Shown: positions 37,291-50,144, numbered from the stretch's first letter. The stretch: DNA of 64,000 nt from Datisca glomerata (GCA_003255025.1 QANY01000156.1:48398-112397), one strand, 5' to 3'. The notes: generated by a model from the letters alone, not told the origin. Numbers and translations are program-made.

Positions 37291-37903
37291 AACAAAAATA
37301 CTTTCAAGAATATAAGTAAAAAGTGAGGATGGCCATGAGAAGATTTTTTGTAGAAGTTCATCATTCATGTGTATGTCAAACTATCTTATATTACTTATGA
37401 GTTTGGGAACATTACGCTTGAATTATGAATATTCATTTTTTGTGTATTCTTGTAGTGTTTATATTTTACATTGAATTTTCCATATACTAAAAATGTATAG
37501 GATTTCTTATAGTAACTTTTTTACTCCCGATATACTCAAGTGGGTAATGTAGAATTTATCTGATGTTCTTAAAATTACCGTTAAAACCCCAAACCTAAAC
37601 CTCACCATTAAAACCTCACTATGATATTTGCAACTACACTTCCAGCTTCAAGCATATCTTTGTTATACGTAAATCCCTTCAACAAGAAAATGTACATATA
37701 ACAATCGTAATGATATTCAAACTTAAGCTTCACTATACCACAAGAAAGAGGATTTATTAACTCGTATGGAGAAAATCCCCATATATGACCAAAAGAGATT
37801 TTGAACAACCCAAAAGAATCTACTCCAAGATTAAGCTCTAAAATTTACATAAACCAAGAATAGACTTTGGAACTACAAGGATTAAAAAATCGCATAGCAA
37901 GTT
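37291..37903 (-). other. Mirror of unassigned region 8,437-9,050
   Basis: The frame 37,608-37,808 (minus, 66 codons) is the shortened twin of the 137-codon frame at 8,533-8,946. Confidence 0.4.
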
Positions 37904-38178
37904 CTGTAAGCTGAGCTAACAGAGAGAGAAGAGTGAATGAAAGTCTGAGCATTTAAATTGAATGTGTGAGTGAGAGAGTTTTTATTTCTATCAGTTTATT
38001 ACAGAAACTACACGTAAGAGAATTATACTAGATACAAGCTAAGAAAAATAGAAATGTAGTTAATCAATTAAGTAGAGCTCAGCCATATCAGTTGGTGAAC
38101 TGACTTGCTAACTGCAACTAACTTCTTCCTCCTAGTTTACTAACTAAAGTAGTCTTCAAGCTACTATTTTGGTTAATA
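37904..38178 (-). mobile_element. Degenerate copia 3' LTR (right arm)
   Basis: Mirror of 8,162-8,436, with the same TATA-like and C/T-rich parts on the minus strand. Confidence 0.6.
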
Positions 38179-39670
38179 ACTCCTCTTAAGATGAAAGGAT
38201 ATGTTCTCACTTGAAAGCTTGGACATTAAGTATGATAATTTAGAAGTAGATAGAGACTTTGTGAGAATGTCTCCCAACTGTTCAAGATAGGGGAAAATTT
38301 TGACTTCCAGCTCTCTCTTAAGCACTTTGTCTCAAATGAAATGGATATCTCATTCAATATACATGGCTAGAAGCAAGTTCTAAGTCACTCACATTATCAC
38401 ACCATAGTATTAGAGGCTGAGTAAGATGAAGATATAGCTCATTTAATAGACTTTAGAACCATTTAATCTTAGCTGCATCATTGGCTAGTAAAAGATGTTC
38501 ACTTTCACTACTTGATATTGTGGTCACAGGCTATTTCTTTGATGACCAGAAGAGAAGATTACAAATAAAGAAGACCAAGTATGCAATTGTTGATCATCTG
38601 TCTTCCAAGACTCCAGACCACTCAACATCACTGAATGCTTAGAGGGTGAGAGAAGAAGCAGGTTTTAGATGTAATCAATCTATCATTGTATCTTTCATGT
38701 ATCTAAGAACCCTCTTGTAGGCCTTCCAATGGACAACAGAGGGAGAATGAAGGAATTGACTAAGCCTATTCACTATAAAGTCAATGTTAGGCCTTGTAAT
38801 GGAAAAATTTTTAAGAGCACCCATTGTGCTTTTATAGAGCGTAACATCAAAAATAGGATCCCTTAAGCTTATGAGTTTCATTGTTCGGCAAGATGGTGAA
38901 GGTTGGGGTTAGGCACCTACCATCTTAGTCCTTCCCAAGAGATTTGTGATAAATTTTATCTGAGTTAAATAGAGACTAGTTTGATCTCTGTGTGCTTTAA
39001 CACTTTGAAGTAGTGCAAAGATCCTAGATCTTCGAGAGCAAAGACAGTATTCAAGTCTGAGATAACTCTACTGATGACTTGTTAATTGTTGCCTGCTAAT
39101 AAAACGTCATCCACATATACTAAAAAGAAGATAGTTTTATTGGCAGCTTTATAGGCAAACACTGAAGTGTCATAAAATGTATTGTTAAAACTTCAATTGA
39201 GTAGAGTGTTTCTCAACTTTTCATACCAGGCACTAGGAGCGTGTTTTAAACCAAGAGGGCTTTCTTTAATTTGGAAACATGCTGAGGTCTTAATTCATCA
39301 ATGTAACCCTCAGGCTGTGTCATGTACATTGTTTCATGTAAAACTCCATTGAAGAGTGAATTATGAACATCTAGTTTTCTAATATCTGACCCAAAGGAGA
39401 TGTTAATGTGCAAAACAACTCTCACTGTAGAATGCTTCACTACTAGGCTGAAGTCTCAGAAAAATAAATCTCAGGGCTTTGATGAAACCTCTTAGCAACT
39501 AACCTGGCTTAATACCTTTTGTATACTACTACCAGGAGTCAACTTAAGCTTAAGCACCAATTTATGACCTACTAAACACAAATCATCCTGAAAAGGAACT
39601 GATTCCCATGTCTGTTTTGTAATCTGTGCAACATACTTATTAATCACAACATGCTTCTACGGTTTTAAAG
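38178..39670 (-). pseudogene. Ty1/copia RT/RNase H relic (right arm)
   Basis: Twin of 6,670-8,161. The minus-strand frame 39,246-39,440 carries LDVHNSLFNGVLHETMYM and QPEGYID; the YVDD box lies near 39,106-39,117; and 38,675-38,881 holds RPNIDFIVNRLSQFLHSPS with HWKAYKRVLR. The same stops separate the pieces as in the left arm, so the element was dead before the inverted duplication. Confidence 0.88.
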
Positions 39671-40105
39671 TTGTAGGTGAGATAAGAAATGGATGTTTAG
39701 TTATTATATAGGCCTTGGGTTTATACATACGATTCTTAGACATAGTCACGTTCTTTGAGAATTATTATTTGAAGAAACATGTTCAATAGATCAATTGGTA
39801 CTGAGATATGTTAAGTTTAGAGGCTCACATATGAAATAGGTTTAATAGGTAAATTTAAGGCTCCTTTGGGCCGTGGCCACAACTATTATATAAGGCAAGG
39901 CTTGGAAGCAAGCTACCAGCGCCTATCGGCAAATGTTACGGCCCAAATGCTAAACTACTGACCCTACTTGTTCGGATGGGTGTTTATAAGATGGATATGA
40001 ACTGTAGGTAACAAGTGTGCCCTTTAATGTCGCTCGAGTTCCCCTCAATCCGGTGACCCGGATATACCCTCGAGAGTCTCTCTACATTTTAGGACCATAA
40101 CGAGC
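39671..40105. other. Mirror of GC-richer block 6,240-6,665
   Basis: Unassigned; small differences from its twin (for example CTCCTTTGGGCC for the left GGCCCGATGGAG). Confidence 0.5.
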
Positions 40106-40109
40106 TAAA

Positions 40110-42560
40110 TATATACAAGTGTTATTCCGTGAAATCACTCTAATTTCAAATCATTCACTTGCTTTAACTACTACATGCTAAGGATGTAACGCAATATTGG
40201 CGTTTCTAAAAATAGTCATGAAAATTGTAGAATCTCAACAAAAAAAAACATTTCTTTGGTGGCTGTAAAAAAGAGATCTTTCTTCTAACTAATATTCAAA
40301 AATTTGGAACAACATGTGAAAGATATTCCTATCTTATTTCTTAAAGATGGTGAGATTCAAAAGAAAGTAAATTCTGAACAATTTAAAATAAATATTAAAT
40401 TTCAAGAAACAAAGTAGTATCAAGTTTGTAATTTTGTTGTTAGCTTGCATTTGAAGTTTCAGTTTTGTCAACATTTGTTAGATGCTTCTATTAGAAATTG
40501 TGAAACATCTATAAGTAGTGATTGGATTTTAAAACTTAGTAGCGAAAGGAAAGAAATGTGAATGATTATATTATTCTCTACCACATACTATTTTGAAACG
40601 TTTTGCAAATACAGACTACTAGGGCCATGTACATTTTTGAAAGAAACCTACATTTATTTTCTTTTCTAGTGAAAACCTCACTCATCTCAAATTCATTGTT
40701 GTTGAATGCTCCTCTCATTTATATTTTGGTCAATTGTAACTTGGTTAAATTCTAAACTGACACATACGATCGTTTCAAACTTTATGATCCTTGAACACGT
40801 GGCCATTATGTGATTTATATGCCTAACAAGCATATAAGACATTGACTTTATGATTACGAAATAACCCATGCCTCTATAGTGATAATTTTCTAGAGCAAAC
40901 AACTATTTCCTAAAATTTATGTAATAGTATTTACATAGATGGAAATCAGACGCCATCATTTTAATTTCCTACAATTTCATTAGGATTGACGTATACCTTA
41001 ATAGAAATTTTCATCCAGTAAAATATAATAGTATTTTTTAGTCGTTTGACAAACATAAGGTATCTTAACAAGTAAAATAGAATTACATAAATCGTTCCTT
41101 TCCTTAAATAGAATGACATAAATCATGTCTTTCCTTATAAAAGTCATGGTATAAGAAGTTTATATTTCTAATGCAAAATACACAAAAATATTAATAGAGC
41201 GGATGCTTATTTTGGAATTAGAAGCTAAGTTAGGTGAAATTTGGTCAACATTTAATAAACAAGATATCCATGATGAAGTCAACATAATTCTAAATGAGAG
41301 TTGTAGACATTTCAAATTGTCTTTTGCTTAATGAAATCCAATGTCTGAAATGAAATTCAAACTTCTTAAGTATTGTCAAATAAAATGTGTTTGATATTTC
41401 AAAATCAAATGAGTTTGGATGGTAAACTCAATTATTTGAAATATGTATAATAAATTTTGTAATTTTCTAAAAATGTAGAGGTTATCCACACAACCATTTA
41501 TATTCATTGAAATTCATCAATTTTACTAGGATCATGGCTCAAAAGTCATTTCATGACTTAATCTAAAAGGATATTAATCATTCAACAATTCGTTAGTGCA
41601 AAACTAATTTTGGCTTGCACACCTTCACATTAAGGCTGAACCTAACTTTTGTTCTCAATTGATGGTGTGAGCCTCCTATGTATGATCATGAGATAATAAG
41701 ACATATGACGTGATTAGCTCAATTGATGACTTACATAATACTTAATTGGTTAATTAGTAATCACATAAGGCTTTGACTTTGAATTCTTATATTGATATGC
41801 TAAAAAAACAGCCAAGAAAATTACAAAATCTGAACCGAAACATTTGTTTTGTGACTAAGAAAAAAAGAGATCATTCTTCTAACTAATATTTAAAGATTCT
41901 CAACAATCTACAAAAGATATTCCTATCTTATTTGTTAAACCTATTAAGATTGAAAAGAAAACAATTTTTTAACAATTCAAAATAAATTTTAATTCGCATC
42001 ATAAAAAGAGTAGTATTGAAGTTTGTAATTTGTTGTTAGTTTGGTCTTTGAGGTTTTAATTTTGTCAACATTTGTTATAGGCTATTTTTAAATCTTAAAA
42101 ATTAATAGGAAAAAAAAGTAAAGGATTATATTTATATTGTTCAGAGTGAAATATATAAAAGCAAAGCATCATAAGAAAGAATTTATTGTATTAATAATAT
42201 ACTTCACTTTCCTTCTAAGTCCACTTACTTTTTCTCCATTTTTTTACCTCCAATTTTCAAAGATCCAAACATAGGTTTTGGTTTCTTAATCTTGAAATGA
42301 GAAATTGACATTGTTTTTCACAAATGGAATATGTGCCTGCCATGTGAATAACAAAACATATAGATTATGTTGATGAATGAGGTTTTTGTTTTTTTTGATA
42401 AAATTGAAATCATAAAGAGTTAAAAGGGAAACATTCCTCAATACAAGAATACCAATTCAATCTGGGAGAGTAGAAATGCATAACACAACAAGAAGAGAAA
42501 GAACGAGTTTGCAAGCACTAGATTCAGCCACTGAATTCACATTATGATTGATGTTGGCGA
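40110..42560 (-). repeat. Repeat R, right-arm copies
   Basis: Mirror of 4,030-6,200 but keeping about 255 bases (41,190-41,440) that the left arm lost. R units in the 48.6-58.3 kb array have this orientation. Confidence 0.75.
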
Positions 42561-43990
42561 ATAGAATTAATTACTAACGATTTGTATGAGTGACCAAGTA
42601 AAAAAATTGAAGAGATCAAATTGGAAATGAACTCAATTTCTAAAGTTATAAATTATATTTCATCAAAAACTAAAAGTAACTCTAGATTTTGTCTTGATAA
42701 AGAAGTGTTAACCAACAAAAACATAAAATAAATTTAATTTTCTAGAGTTAAAAAGTCAGTCAAATCAAAATTTTGGTGTTAAAGAAAAAGACATTTGACT
42801 TTATAATGAGCACCTTATGAGCATATATTTGTTGATGTAAGATAGCATTTTAATAGACGCGATTATATCAAAATATGATAGTTGAACTAAGTATCATATC
42901 AAACAATATGAACTAGAACAAAACAAATAATAAAACTATTTGGCACCCAAACATAGGCCTAACCCTTATGTCAAAAAAACATAAGGCTAATCAAACTTTG
43001 ATACAGAATTGAAAAGTCCAACTCGATGGCTCCTTAAAATTTAAGTACTAATGAGATGGTTACTATGACCTTATAACAACCACACAATGAATGCGTATAG
43101 GTAATGTAGGACAATATTGCAATTATTAAGAGTTTTTCTCCGTTATGCATCTGAAAGATCAAATTGTTAACCAATAAATTATTATTATACAAAGGATGGA
43201 TGCTAGAACAATCATTTCCACACTCACTTGGCTACTTTAAATAATGAAAATGGCATGTGTCACCTTCTACCTTTTCACAAAACCTCTTAAATGAGCCATT
43301 ATTAGGCGATTTTTTATTTTATTTATATGCTATCAACCCATATCTCTACCCAACTTCTTTTCTACTCAACTTTTTGTTAGACTTATCTTAAATGACTGTG
43401 GTTGAAAATTTTCTCTTAATAAATTCTTCAAATAAAAAAATTCCTTCACCGTCCGAGTCTTTTTTCAAATAAGAGTTCCATTGTAAAATAAGATCATTAG
43501 TGCCAGTTCCTTTGCTTTTGCTTTTCCTTTTTTCTTTTTTTCATTTTATAATTTTTTTCCTTTAATACGTTATTGTGATAATCGTAATTAGTAAAGTTCT
43601 AGATGATTAATTTATAACATATACAAAAACATATATTTCTTGTCATATTTTGATTATGACAAATAATATTTGAAGTAGCATTTTAGTCAAGTGTATAGAC
43701 AGTAAACATTGTGAAAAAGATCAAAATTTATTTATTATAAGTTCTTTTGAAAAAAGAATGAAGGATAACTGAAACTATACAATGTGACATACGCATGGCG
43801 TGTTTGGAAGAGCATGAAGTATAATCAAACAAGCAAGAGCTGTTTTGAAACAAAGTTTTATGACTCAACACATTGCAAGTAATCTAGAATCGAATCGAAC
43901 ATCCATGTAGGAGACCATATCATACCAAACCAAATCAAAGTGTGCACAAACATCAATGATTGGTTTACCTCTTGTTCCAACTAAACCAAC
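42561..43990. other. Mirror of 2,561-4,029, no gene recognised
   Basis: AT-rich arm DNA without coding domains; a T-rich tract lies near 43,515-43,560. Confidence 0.6.
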
Positions 43991-45328
43991 TACCATCAAT
44001 AATCATAACTTTTTACCCCAATATCAATCGTGAGTGAGGATCTTCATGTACTTAGATACATGTTGGTCCCCTTCAGCTAGTACCAAATGTTCTATGGTTG
44101 AAATCTTATATGGTATCTGAGCTTGATTCTATCATGTCTCAGCCCCAGTAACTATTTATCTTTGTCTCTTGTTGTTTGTACCTTCCTAGTTTATTTCATG
44201 CTACGCGTGACAGGGAGGGGTGTTAAGGGATATTATCTACCATAGTCAGTGGATAAGATGCTCCATGTGCATGCGCGTTTATTATATTATTTCTTGATTT
44301 ATATATATATTTTTTTCCTTTCAAGAAATGTTATATTTTAAGTTCAAATAGTTTTTTAATATTTACCTATTATAAGACGCGAGTTATGCTGTATATGTTG
44401 AATGCTAATAAGATTTATCTTCTATGCTTCTCTCCTGTACTTTGAGCTCTCGAACTCAATGTGTATGGGTCTTGGAGAAGTATTTGTAAGGAATGCATGC
44501 GTAACCAAAGAGGAAGCGAGAACAATGTAACCTGATATCTTTTTCGCAAAATTTCTAGAACTCGCTTGAAAGAAGTTTTTCCAATCAATCAAAGAAAAAA
44601 ATGATGCAACTTAGGAATTCATTACAAACAATGAAGAAACTATTATAAACTCTAAAAGATTGGTGCGAGTCTTTCATCTGCAGGATAAGCAGTAAGTGAT
44701 CAAGAAATGGTTCTTTACATTCTTAATGACATCGGCCTTAGTATGATTCTGTGAAATGAGTGTAACATCAAGAACATATGATTTGAGTTTAGAAGTAAAT
44801 CAAGCACTTCTAATGTGCCAAGAAAGAAGAATTGAAAAGCAGTGAGGAGATTTGGAGTGAAACATTAAAATTTATGCTAATTAAACCTTTAGCACCTTTG
44901 ATAGATGAAATAATATGTTTGAATATGAGTATGGGCCTTTTTCAGTATGCCGCTTCTTGAGAAAGAAAACAAAGTGGGCTGTGGTGATGTCAGAATTTGC
45001 ACCTACTTTCACTTTTTTTTGTTTGAGAAAAGATATCGGCGTGAACCTTGACCTGGGTGGACGCTAGTGACCTTCTTGGTTTTGTTTGTTTAGATAGGTG
45101 CTCATCCTATAGAGTCAGGTTTGCAGTTTGCTGGGTGCTTTTCTAACTTTTTATGAAGTTGCCATTTTTCTTTCGTTTGTGCATCTTTCTTTCTCTCATG
45201 CTTTCCGTTGGTTATTATACAAACAAATTTGGAGGAAGAAGTAAATCTTACTTTTTTTGGTTTCACAAATCCTACTAATCTATCTCCATATGGTGTAGTT
45301 TCACCTACAGCATACATAGCTTCAATTG
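43991..45328. other. Mirror of retroelement debris 1,337-2,560
   Basis: On the plus strand it holds TGGTATCTGAGC (44,112-44,123, primer-site-like) and GGGAGGGGTGTTAAGG (about 44,213-44,228, polypurine-like). The minus-strand frame 45,102-45,317 includes QTKEKWQLHKK and HPANCKPDS, which resemble a gag knuckle tail. Confidence 0.4.
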
Positions 45329-45385
45329 GACAATTTTAGGGTTTAGGGTTTGTGAAACCAAAAAAAGTAAATCTTACTTTTTTTT
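45329..45385. other. Composite filler insertion with telomere-like repeats
   Basis: Absent from the left arm, where CTTCAATTG joins directly to AACCCGAG. The insert consists of GACAATTTTA (as at 45,451-45,460), then AGGGTTTAGGGTTTG (plant telomere-type TTTAGGG units), then an inverted copy of 45,241-45,268 (GTGAAACCAAAAAAAGTAAA and on). Confidence 0.75.
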
Positions 45386-45399
45386 AACCCGAGTATGAC

Positions 45400-45804
45400 G
45401 TGTCATGGTATGCAGATAGTTCAACCACGAATCATGTAACATTTGAATTGGACAATTTTAGTCTGGAACATGAGTATAATCGAGTTGAGAAACTTGTTTT
45501 TGGTAATGGTAAGCAGCTTTCTATAACTCATGTTGATTATGCAATATTTCCTTCTAAACTGTATTCTTCAAAACTAGATTCTTTGCTTAAAGTACCTGAA
45601 ATCAAGAAAAACTTAGTTAGTGTATCAAAATTGACTAAGGGCAATGATATATTTATTGAATTTCATGTTGATACTTCGGGGATACTTCTAAACAAAGGAG
45701 TACTTAAAAGTGGCTTGTATGTGTTAAATTTTCCTGATGATAATGCTCTCACTACCTCTGCATTTCATTACTCAGTGAAATATGTTTTACTTGTTTGCAA
45801 ATAG
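45400..45804 (+). pseudogene. Ty1/copia protease to pre-integrase fragment (right arm)
   Basis: One open frame of 134 codons, the least damaged copia piece here. It starts MSWYADSSTTNHVTFELDNF, the copia protease entry where D-S-G-x-x-x-H is usual (Gly is Thr here), and continues through LKVPEIKKNLVSVSKLTKGN to GVLKSGLYVLN, the pre-integrase linker. It stops before the zinc-binding HHCC part. The twin at 734-1,336 is frameshifted and has a second change, Ala to Pro, next to the active site. It is a remnant with no promoter or partner domains. Confidence 0.8.
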
Positions 45805-45859
45805 TCTTCAAATTAGTCTTGTTTAGGTTCTGTCTCTTTTTATTCTATCAATAGAAATA

Positions 45860-46912
45860 AGCCATGATCGACTAATGCATGGTCATATTATCAATCATAT
45901 CAATAAACTTTAATTTAACAATTAAATAAACAAATGAGGAACCAAGTGACTATTGGGTATTTCTAAATTACAACCTTCGAAAAATAGAAATAATTATAAA
46001 GATCAATTCAAGAATACATGTTTCCAAAATAGCTCATTCTTCACCAGAAGTCTATCTTCGTAATCTTCAAGCTTTGATCAAAATCCTTGTAATTAGGATA
46101 AACTATATTTCCTAATTAAATAATCCCATTAATTATCTTTTTTAAAATTAATTGAATTTTACAGTAAAAATATATTTTGAGGTCTCATCAAACTTGGGTC
46201 AAACTCAATCAGTTAATTATTTAATTTTAAAAAAATTAAAATCAATAATTATCATTTTAAAAATCAAATTTAAAATTTAAAATTTTGAAAATTCCAAATA
46301 CAAAATTCAAAATTTAAAATTCAAAATTCAAAATTCAAAATCAAAATTTAAAGCTTAAAAGATAAGGATGGGATTTGGGTTTTCGCGACACATTCAGGGA
46401 TAGGGTAACATGGTATCTGGGTTTCTGCAAAACTTCCCATGCAGTAACAACAATCGCCTCCGAAGATCGGACTATCCTACTGCGGCCCCAATCTACTACC
46501 ATCAACCACCACCAGCGCACAACCACCGTTTATTCTAGCGGTGATTTCTCCGTTAGATGGCGGCGGCGCCAGTTTCGACAATCATATTGCCGGTGCCAGA
46601 ACTCCTTAATGAAATTCCTATTCTCTTTTCTTCTCAGTGTTCGTCTTGTGCATTCTTCATCATTTTGCATACAGAATTTTTAAATCGTAATATTCAAAAC
46701 AAAAAATACAAAAATTCCTATGGCCCAAAATGATTTACACAAGATCTAAGGAAAATAAAGAACAAAGCCTAAACCCAAAATTCACGATACAATTAACGAT
46801 TCATCATTAAACCATTCAATAAAAAAATATAACCATCCAATTCATATTGAAATATATAATGAATAATGCAAGAATACCCATACAATTTTTAATAAATAAA
46901 TATATAAAGACC
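45860..46912 (-). mobile_element. Copia leader (5' internal region), right arm
   Basis: Mirror of 1-740, continuing to the primer site at 46,913. On the minus strand the order is LTR, primer site, leader, as in the copy at 60,379-61,434. Frames 46,341-46,526 and 46,375-46,683 overlap on opposite strands and are not conserved, so I do not call genes. The segment 46,270-46,345 is the TTTGAATTT tandem repeat. Confidence 0.75.
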
Positions 46913-46924
46913 GCTCTGATACCA
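46913..46924 (-). other. tRNA-iMet primer binding site
   Basis: GCTCTGATACCA on the plus strand is TGGTATCAGAGC on the minus strand, two bases from the LTR end. It sets the orientation of this copia element. Confidence 0.88.
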
Positions 46925-46926
46925 AG

Positions 46927-48485
46927 TGTTTGAAATGGTGGCATCGCGTGACAGATTCATGGTGGGGTTTTTGAAAATAATAAAATTAATTCTTTATTGA
47001 TTTATAAAACGAAGACAATTACGACGCCATGGTTTCAAAAATAACTTTTTAATGAAAAATATTTTTTCTTATCAGATCCATTATATATTTATACATTAAA
47101 TCAAAGAATTACAAAGATAAGAGTTATACTTCTTGTAGTCTTATCAAACGTACTTGTAAATAATGAACTTGTAATCCCACGAACAACAGCGAGATCAATA
47201 CCAAGATTTTCTAAGCCAATTCTCAAGCATACTAGGACATGTGTGAGCACATAGAATAAAGTGAAGATACTTTTTTGTCTCTAGATATACTCAACACATG
47301 AGATCTAAAAATTTTGGAGAATGACTTATTGTGAGACAAAACTCTAAGAGAAAATTATGAAAACGTGCAGCTTTTTTATTAACCTTTAATTACACTGTTG
47401 CGCACTCTGAGACCAATAGAATAATATATATATATATATATATAAGATCAGGGTTCATGAGCTTTTAGGGATTTAGAAAATACTAAACTAATTACAAATG
47501 TGTCATTATAGTGAGATCCACTGCAATTGAGTAACACTGTAATACTACGCGACATTACAGTGTGCTGTGAAGAGCCATAGTGTCTCACGACACTAATGAC
47601 TCGCGACACCACTGTAGTGCCGTTAATCTTTGATTTAAAATCAGTGATTGACATGTGGCAGTCTAATATGCGACGTTGTAATTTTCCAAATTTATTATTT
47701 ATGTTAATCAAATAAATATCTAGATATCAGTTAATTGAAAATTACCTTATATTATCTCTCAATCTATTATCTTATTTGTTAATTAATAGATTAAATAAAC
47801 TAAATCAAATCATTATCTCATAATGAATAATATTATTTAATTTCATAAATCAAATATTCTTTCTCACTTATCGATCTACACAACATTAATTGATAAAATT
47901 ATTTAATTATAATTTCTGAAAATTACATTAAATAATTTAATTCATAAATTCATAATTAATTAATCACATATAATTATCTCATAATTATATATTTTCCCAA
48001 AAAATTTAATTCCCATAGCAAGTTAGTCCTTTTCTTATGTCCTGAAATGTTCACACCCTAAACTGTGTAGTACAGATGTGACTTGGGGACCATGAACTTA
48101 TATTTTTATGCTCTAATAAATCAGATTATTAATTAAAAATTTTAATTAAATAATCTTACTTATTAATTCTATTATTACTCTACTATAAATATGGAATTGC
48201 TCTCTTAGTAATCACATAGTATATTTACAGAGTATTCTCGTGTAGTCTATTGATATAATCACTTCATGTAGTTTTGTCCTCCAAATATTCATTCTAAATT
48301 AGACTTGGTCAAAATTATCATTTTACCCTTTTAATTAACTGTTAATCCTTAAGTACCATAAATTTGAGCTCAATAACCATTTAGATCTAGAATAAATACT
48401 TAAGGGAACCCATATATGATCCTTTAGAAAAACATGAATTCCAAATCTTGTAAGATCATGTTCCCAGCCATCCATGTCACTGAAT
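46927..48485 (-). mobile_element. Copia 5' LTR (long-LTR family), minus strand
   Basis: Begins next to the primer site (TGTTTGAAAT on the plus strand is its 3' end, ATTTCAAACA). It shares the LTR core with 18,225-19,415 (inverted) and 58,782-60,378 (inverted), including the CACTGTAGTG cluster at 47,515-47,630. The far end is not precisely defined. The frame 47,448-47,711 is an LTR shadow. Confidence 0.8.
47426..47445. repeat. (TA)n microsatellite
   Basis: About nine to ten TA units inside the LTR; not expanded in the sister LTRs. Confidence 0.85.
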
Positions 48486-49610
48486 CTCCAAAACAAAAGT
48501 CAATAGCATATTTTATAGACAAACATTAATGAGTGAATCAAAAGATCTAGAAGAAATGCATAGGAGTTCATGACTTCTCGTTTGTCTTCTTCTTCGTTGA
48601 AATCCTCTCTCCTCTCATATTCATTATTGCAGCACACTTCCCACATTTATTTTTTGAGGGAACTATTTCTTGGCTGAATTATAAGCCGACACTTAGGATC
48701 ATTTTAAACCTTAAAGTCATTGAACACGTGGCCATTATGTGATATCCACACCTGACAAGTATATAAGACATTGGAATTATGATTACTGAATACTCCATGC
48801 ATCTCAAGTGACAATTTTTTAGAGCAAACAACTATTTCTTAAAACTTATGGAATAACATTTTCACAAATAGAAATGAGAACCATTGTTTTAATTTCGTTC
48901 CATTTCATTAGGATTGATGCACATCCTAACAAAAAATTTCTTCTAGTAAAATATAATAGTATTTGTTAGTCACTTGAAAAATATAAAGCTTCACAAGTAG
49001 ATTAGAATTACATAAATCACGTATTTCCTTATAAAGGTCAATGTGTAAGAAGTTTATATCTCCAAAGAAAAATAGACATAAATATTAAATGAGCGAATAA
49101 TTATTATTCGAAGTGGAAGCTGCATTAGGCAGAATTCAGTCAATATTTAAGAAATAATATATTCATGGAGTAATCAACATAATTTTAAAGAAAACAAGTA
49201 AACTTTGCCCGAATTGCCTCTGCATTCAACAAGCATATTAAATTTCTTTTAATCCTATAGATCTATAAACAAAATGTATAATTTTAATAAATAATGCACT
49301 TCACCAATGAATAATAATATTTAAAATAGCTCCCAAAAATTATTCATGGGATGAAATTTGAATCTTCTTATTATCATTCTAATGAGTATGGCAAGGTCAT
49401 ATCCAACTTTATAATTTTTAAGTGATAACATCATATCTAGCTTTATAATTTTTAGAATACAAGTATTAGTAAAAGTAGCGTGGTACAGACTTTAAACGCA
49501 TAATTAAAAGTTTTATGCTATCAACAATAATAGTGGTCTAGACAGTGAAAGCAAATTGCATTTTAGATAAATAAGGGGAAGTGACAACGAACCAATTGAA
49601 TAAAAACTTC

Positions 49611-49618
49611 TATAAATA
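49611..49618 (+). promoter_or_regulatory. TATA box of phylloplanin-like copy 1
   Basis: TATAAATA, 76 bases before the ATG, preceded by CCAATTGAATAAAA and followed by GTGCATGCG, which holds a GCATGC (RY-type) palindrome. The same arrangement is found at copies 2 and, changed, 3. Confidence 0.7.
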
Positions 49619-49686
49619 GTGCATGCGTTTAGACTTATTTTCATACTAAGACAACAAGTTCTATCCTTTCATATCATTTTAAGTCA

Positions 49687-50144
49687 ATGGCTATCATAAA
49701 TTTTCTCTCATTGTTTTTCGCTTCACTTCTGATTGCAGCAACATCTTCAGCAGTTTAAAATATCAATACAACGGTCGGTGTCCAATTAAATGTTACAGGA
49801 GGACTTGCTTGCAGCATAAATGGAAATCCAATACTGGGTATCCTTGGAAGGTCACTGCTTGGAGTGAACGTTAAGCTTTCATGTGATGGACGAAGAACTA
49901 TTCTTGCTCAGGCTGTGACAAATAGTGTTTTGGAATTTTTCAAATAGCTGTGAATGCCACCAATTTCAATATTGCTAACCTTTTAGGATGTCGCGTTATA
50001 GTTTCACTCCCTGTTTTTATGAACTGCAGGCTTCTACCATTGTCTGGATCTCTTCAAGCACCTATTACTATCGCTAACATTCTTCAAGGGCCTCTAGGAC
50101 TTGTTCTTGGTTTTGTAACTGGAATAATTCAATTTGTTTTCTAG
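49687..50144 (+). pseudogene. Phylloplanin-like secreted protein gene, copy 1 (broken)
   Basis: Starts MAIINFLSLFFASLLIAATS, a good signal peptide. Just after the predicted cleavage site is a TAA (49,756-49,758) where copy 3 has CAA. The mature part keeps LNVTGGLACSINGNPILGIL, LSCDGRR and, after a one-base frameshift near 49,930, a C-terminal half open from 49,950 to 50,144 (FNIANLLGCRVIVSLPVFMN, then LPLSGSLQAPITI). The C-S-I-N-G-N motif, paired cysteines, AVN block and total size near 150 residues fit phylloplanins, small secreted plant surface proteins of the Ole e 1-like group; in tobacco the family acts against oomycetes. It is intronless here. Two lesions make it a pseudogene; a sequencing error could explain one of them. 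Copies 2 and 3 lie 3.0 and 8.3 kb downstream. Confidence 0.65.

Larger units (their letters stand above)
27880..46763 (-). repeat. Right arm of giant imperfect inverted repeat
   Basis: Reverse complement of the left arm in two collinear blocks, 27,880-30,188 (mate of 15,943-18,225) and 33,894-46,763 (mate of 1-12,506). They are separated by a foreign 3.7 kb block with single N on each side. Most relics in this arm carry the same breaks as their twins, so the pieces decayed before duplication. Confidence 0.9.

Noticed and set aside
45334..45352. Telomere or chromosome end
   Set aside because: Only two to three TTTAGGG-like units inside a repair filler; far too short.
46341..46683. Overlapping frames on both strands in the right-arm leader
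   Set aside because: Opposite-strand overlap in a GC-richer part of a non-coding copia leader; broken in the left-arm copy.
1..46763. A palindrome as one giant DNA transposon with terminal inverted repeats
   Set aside because: Arms contain several unrelated retroelement relics with shared damage, and no transposase spans the spacer; segmental inverted duplication fits better.
47426..47445. (TA)n as a replication or regulatory site
   Set aside because: Simple microsatellite present in just one of three sister LTRs.
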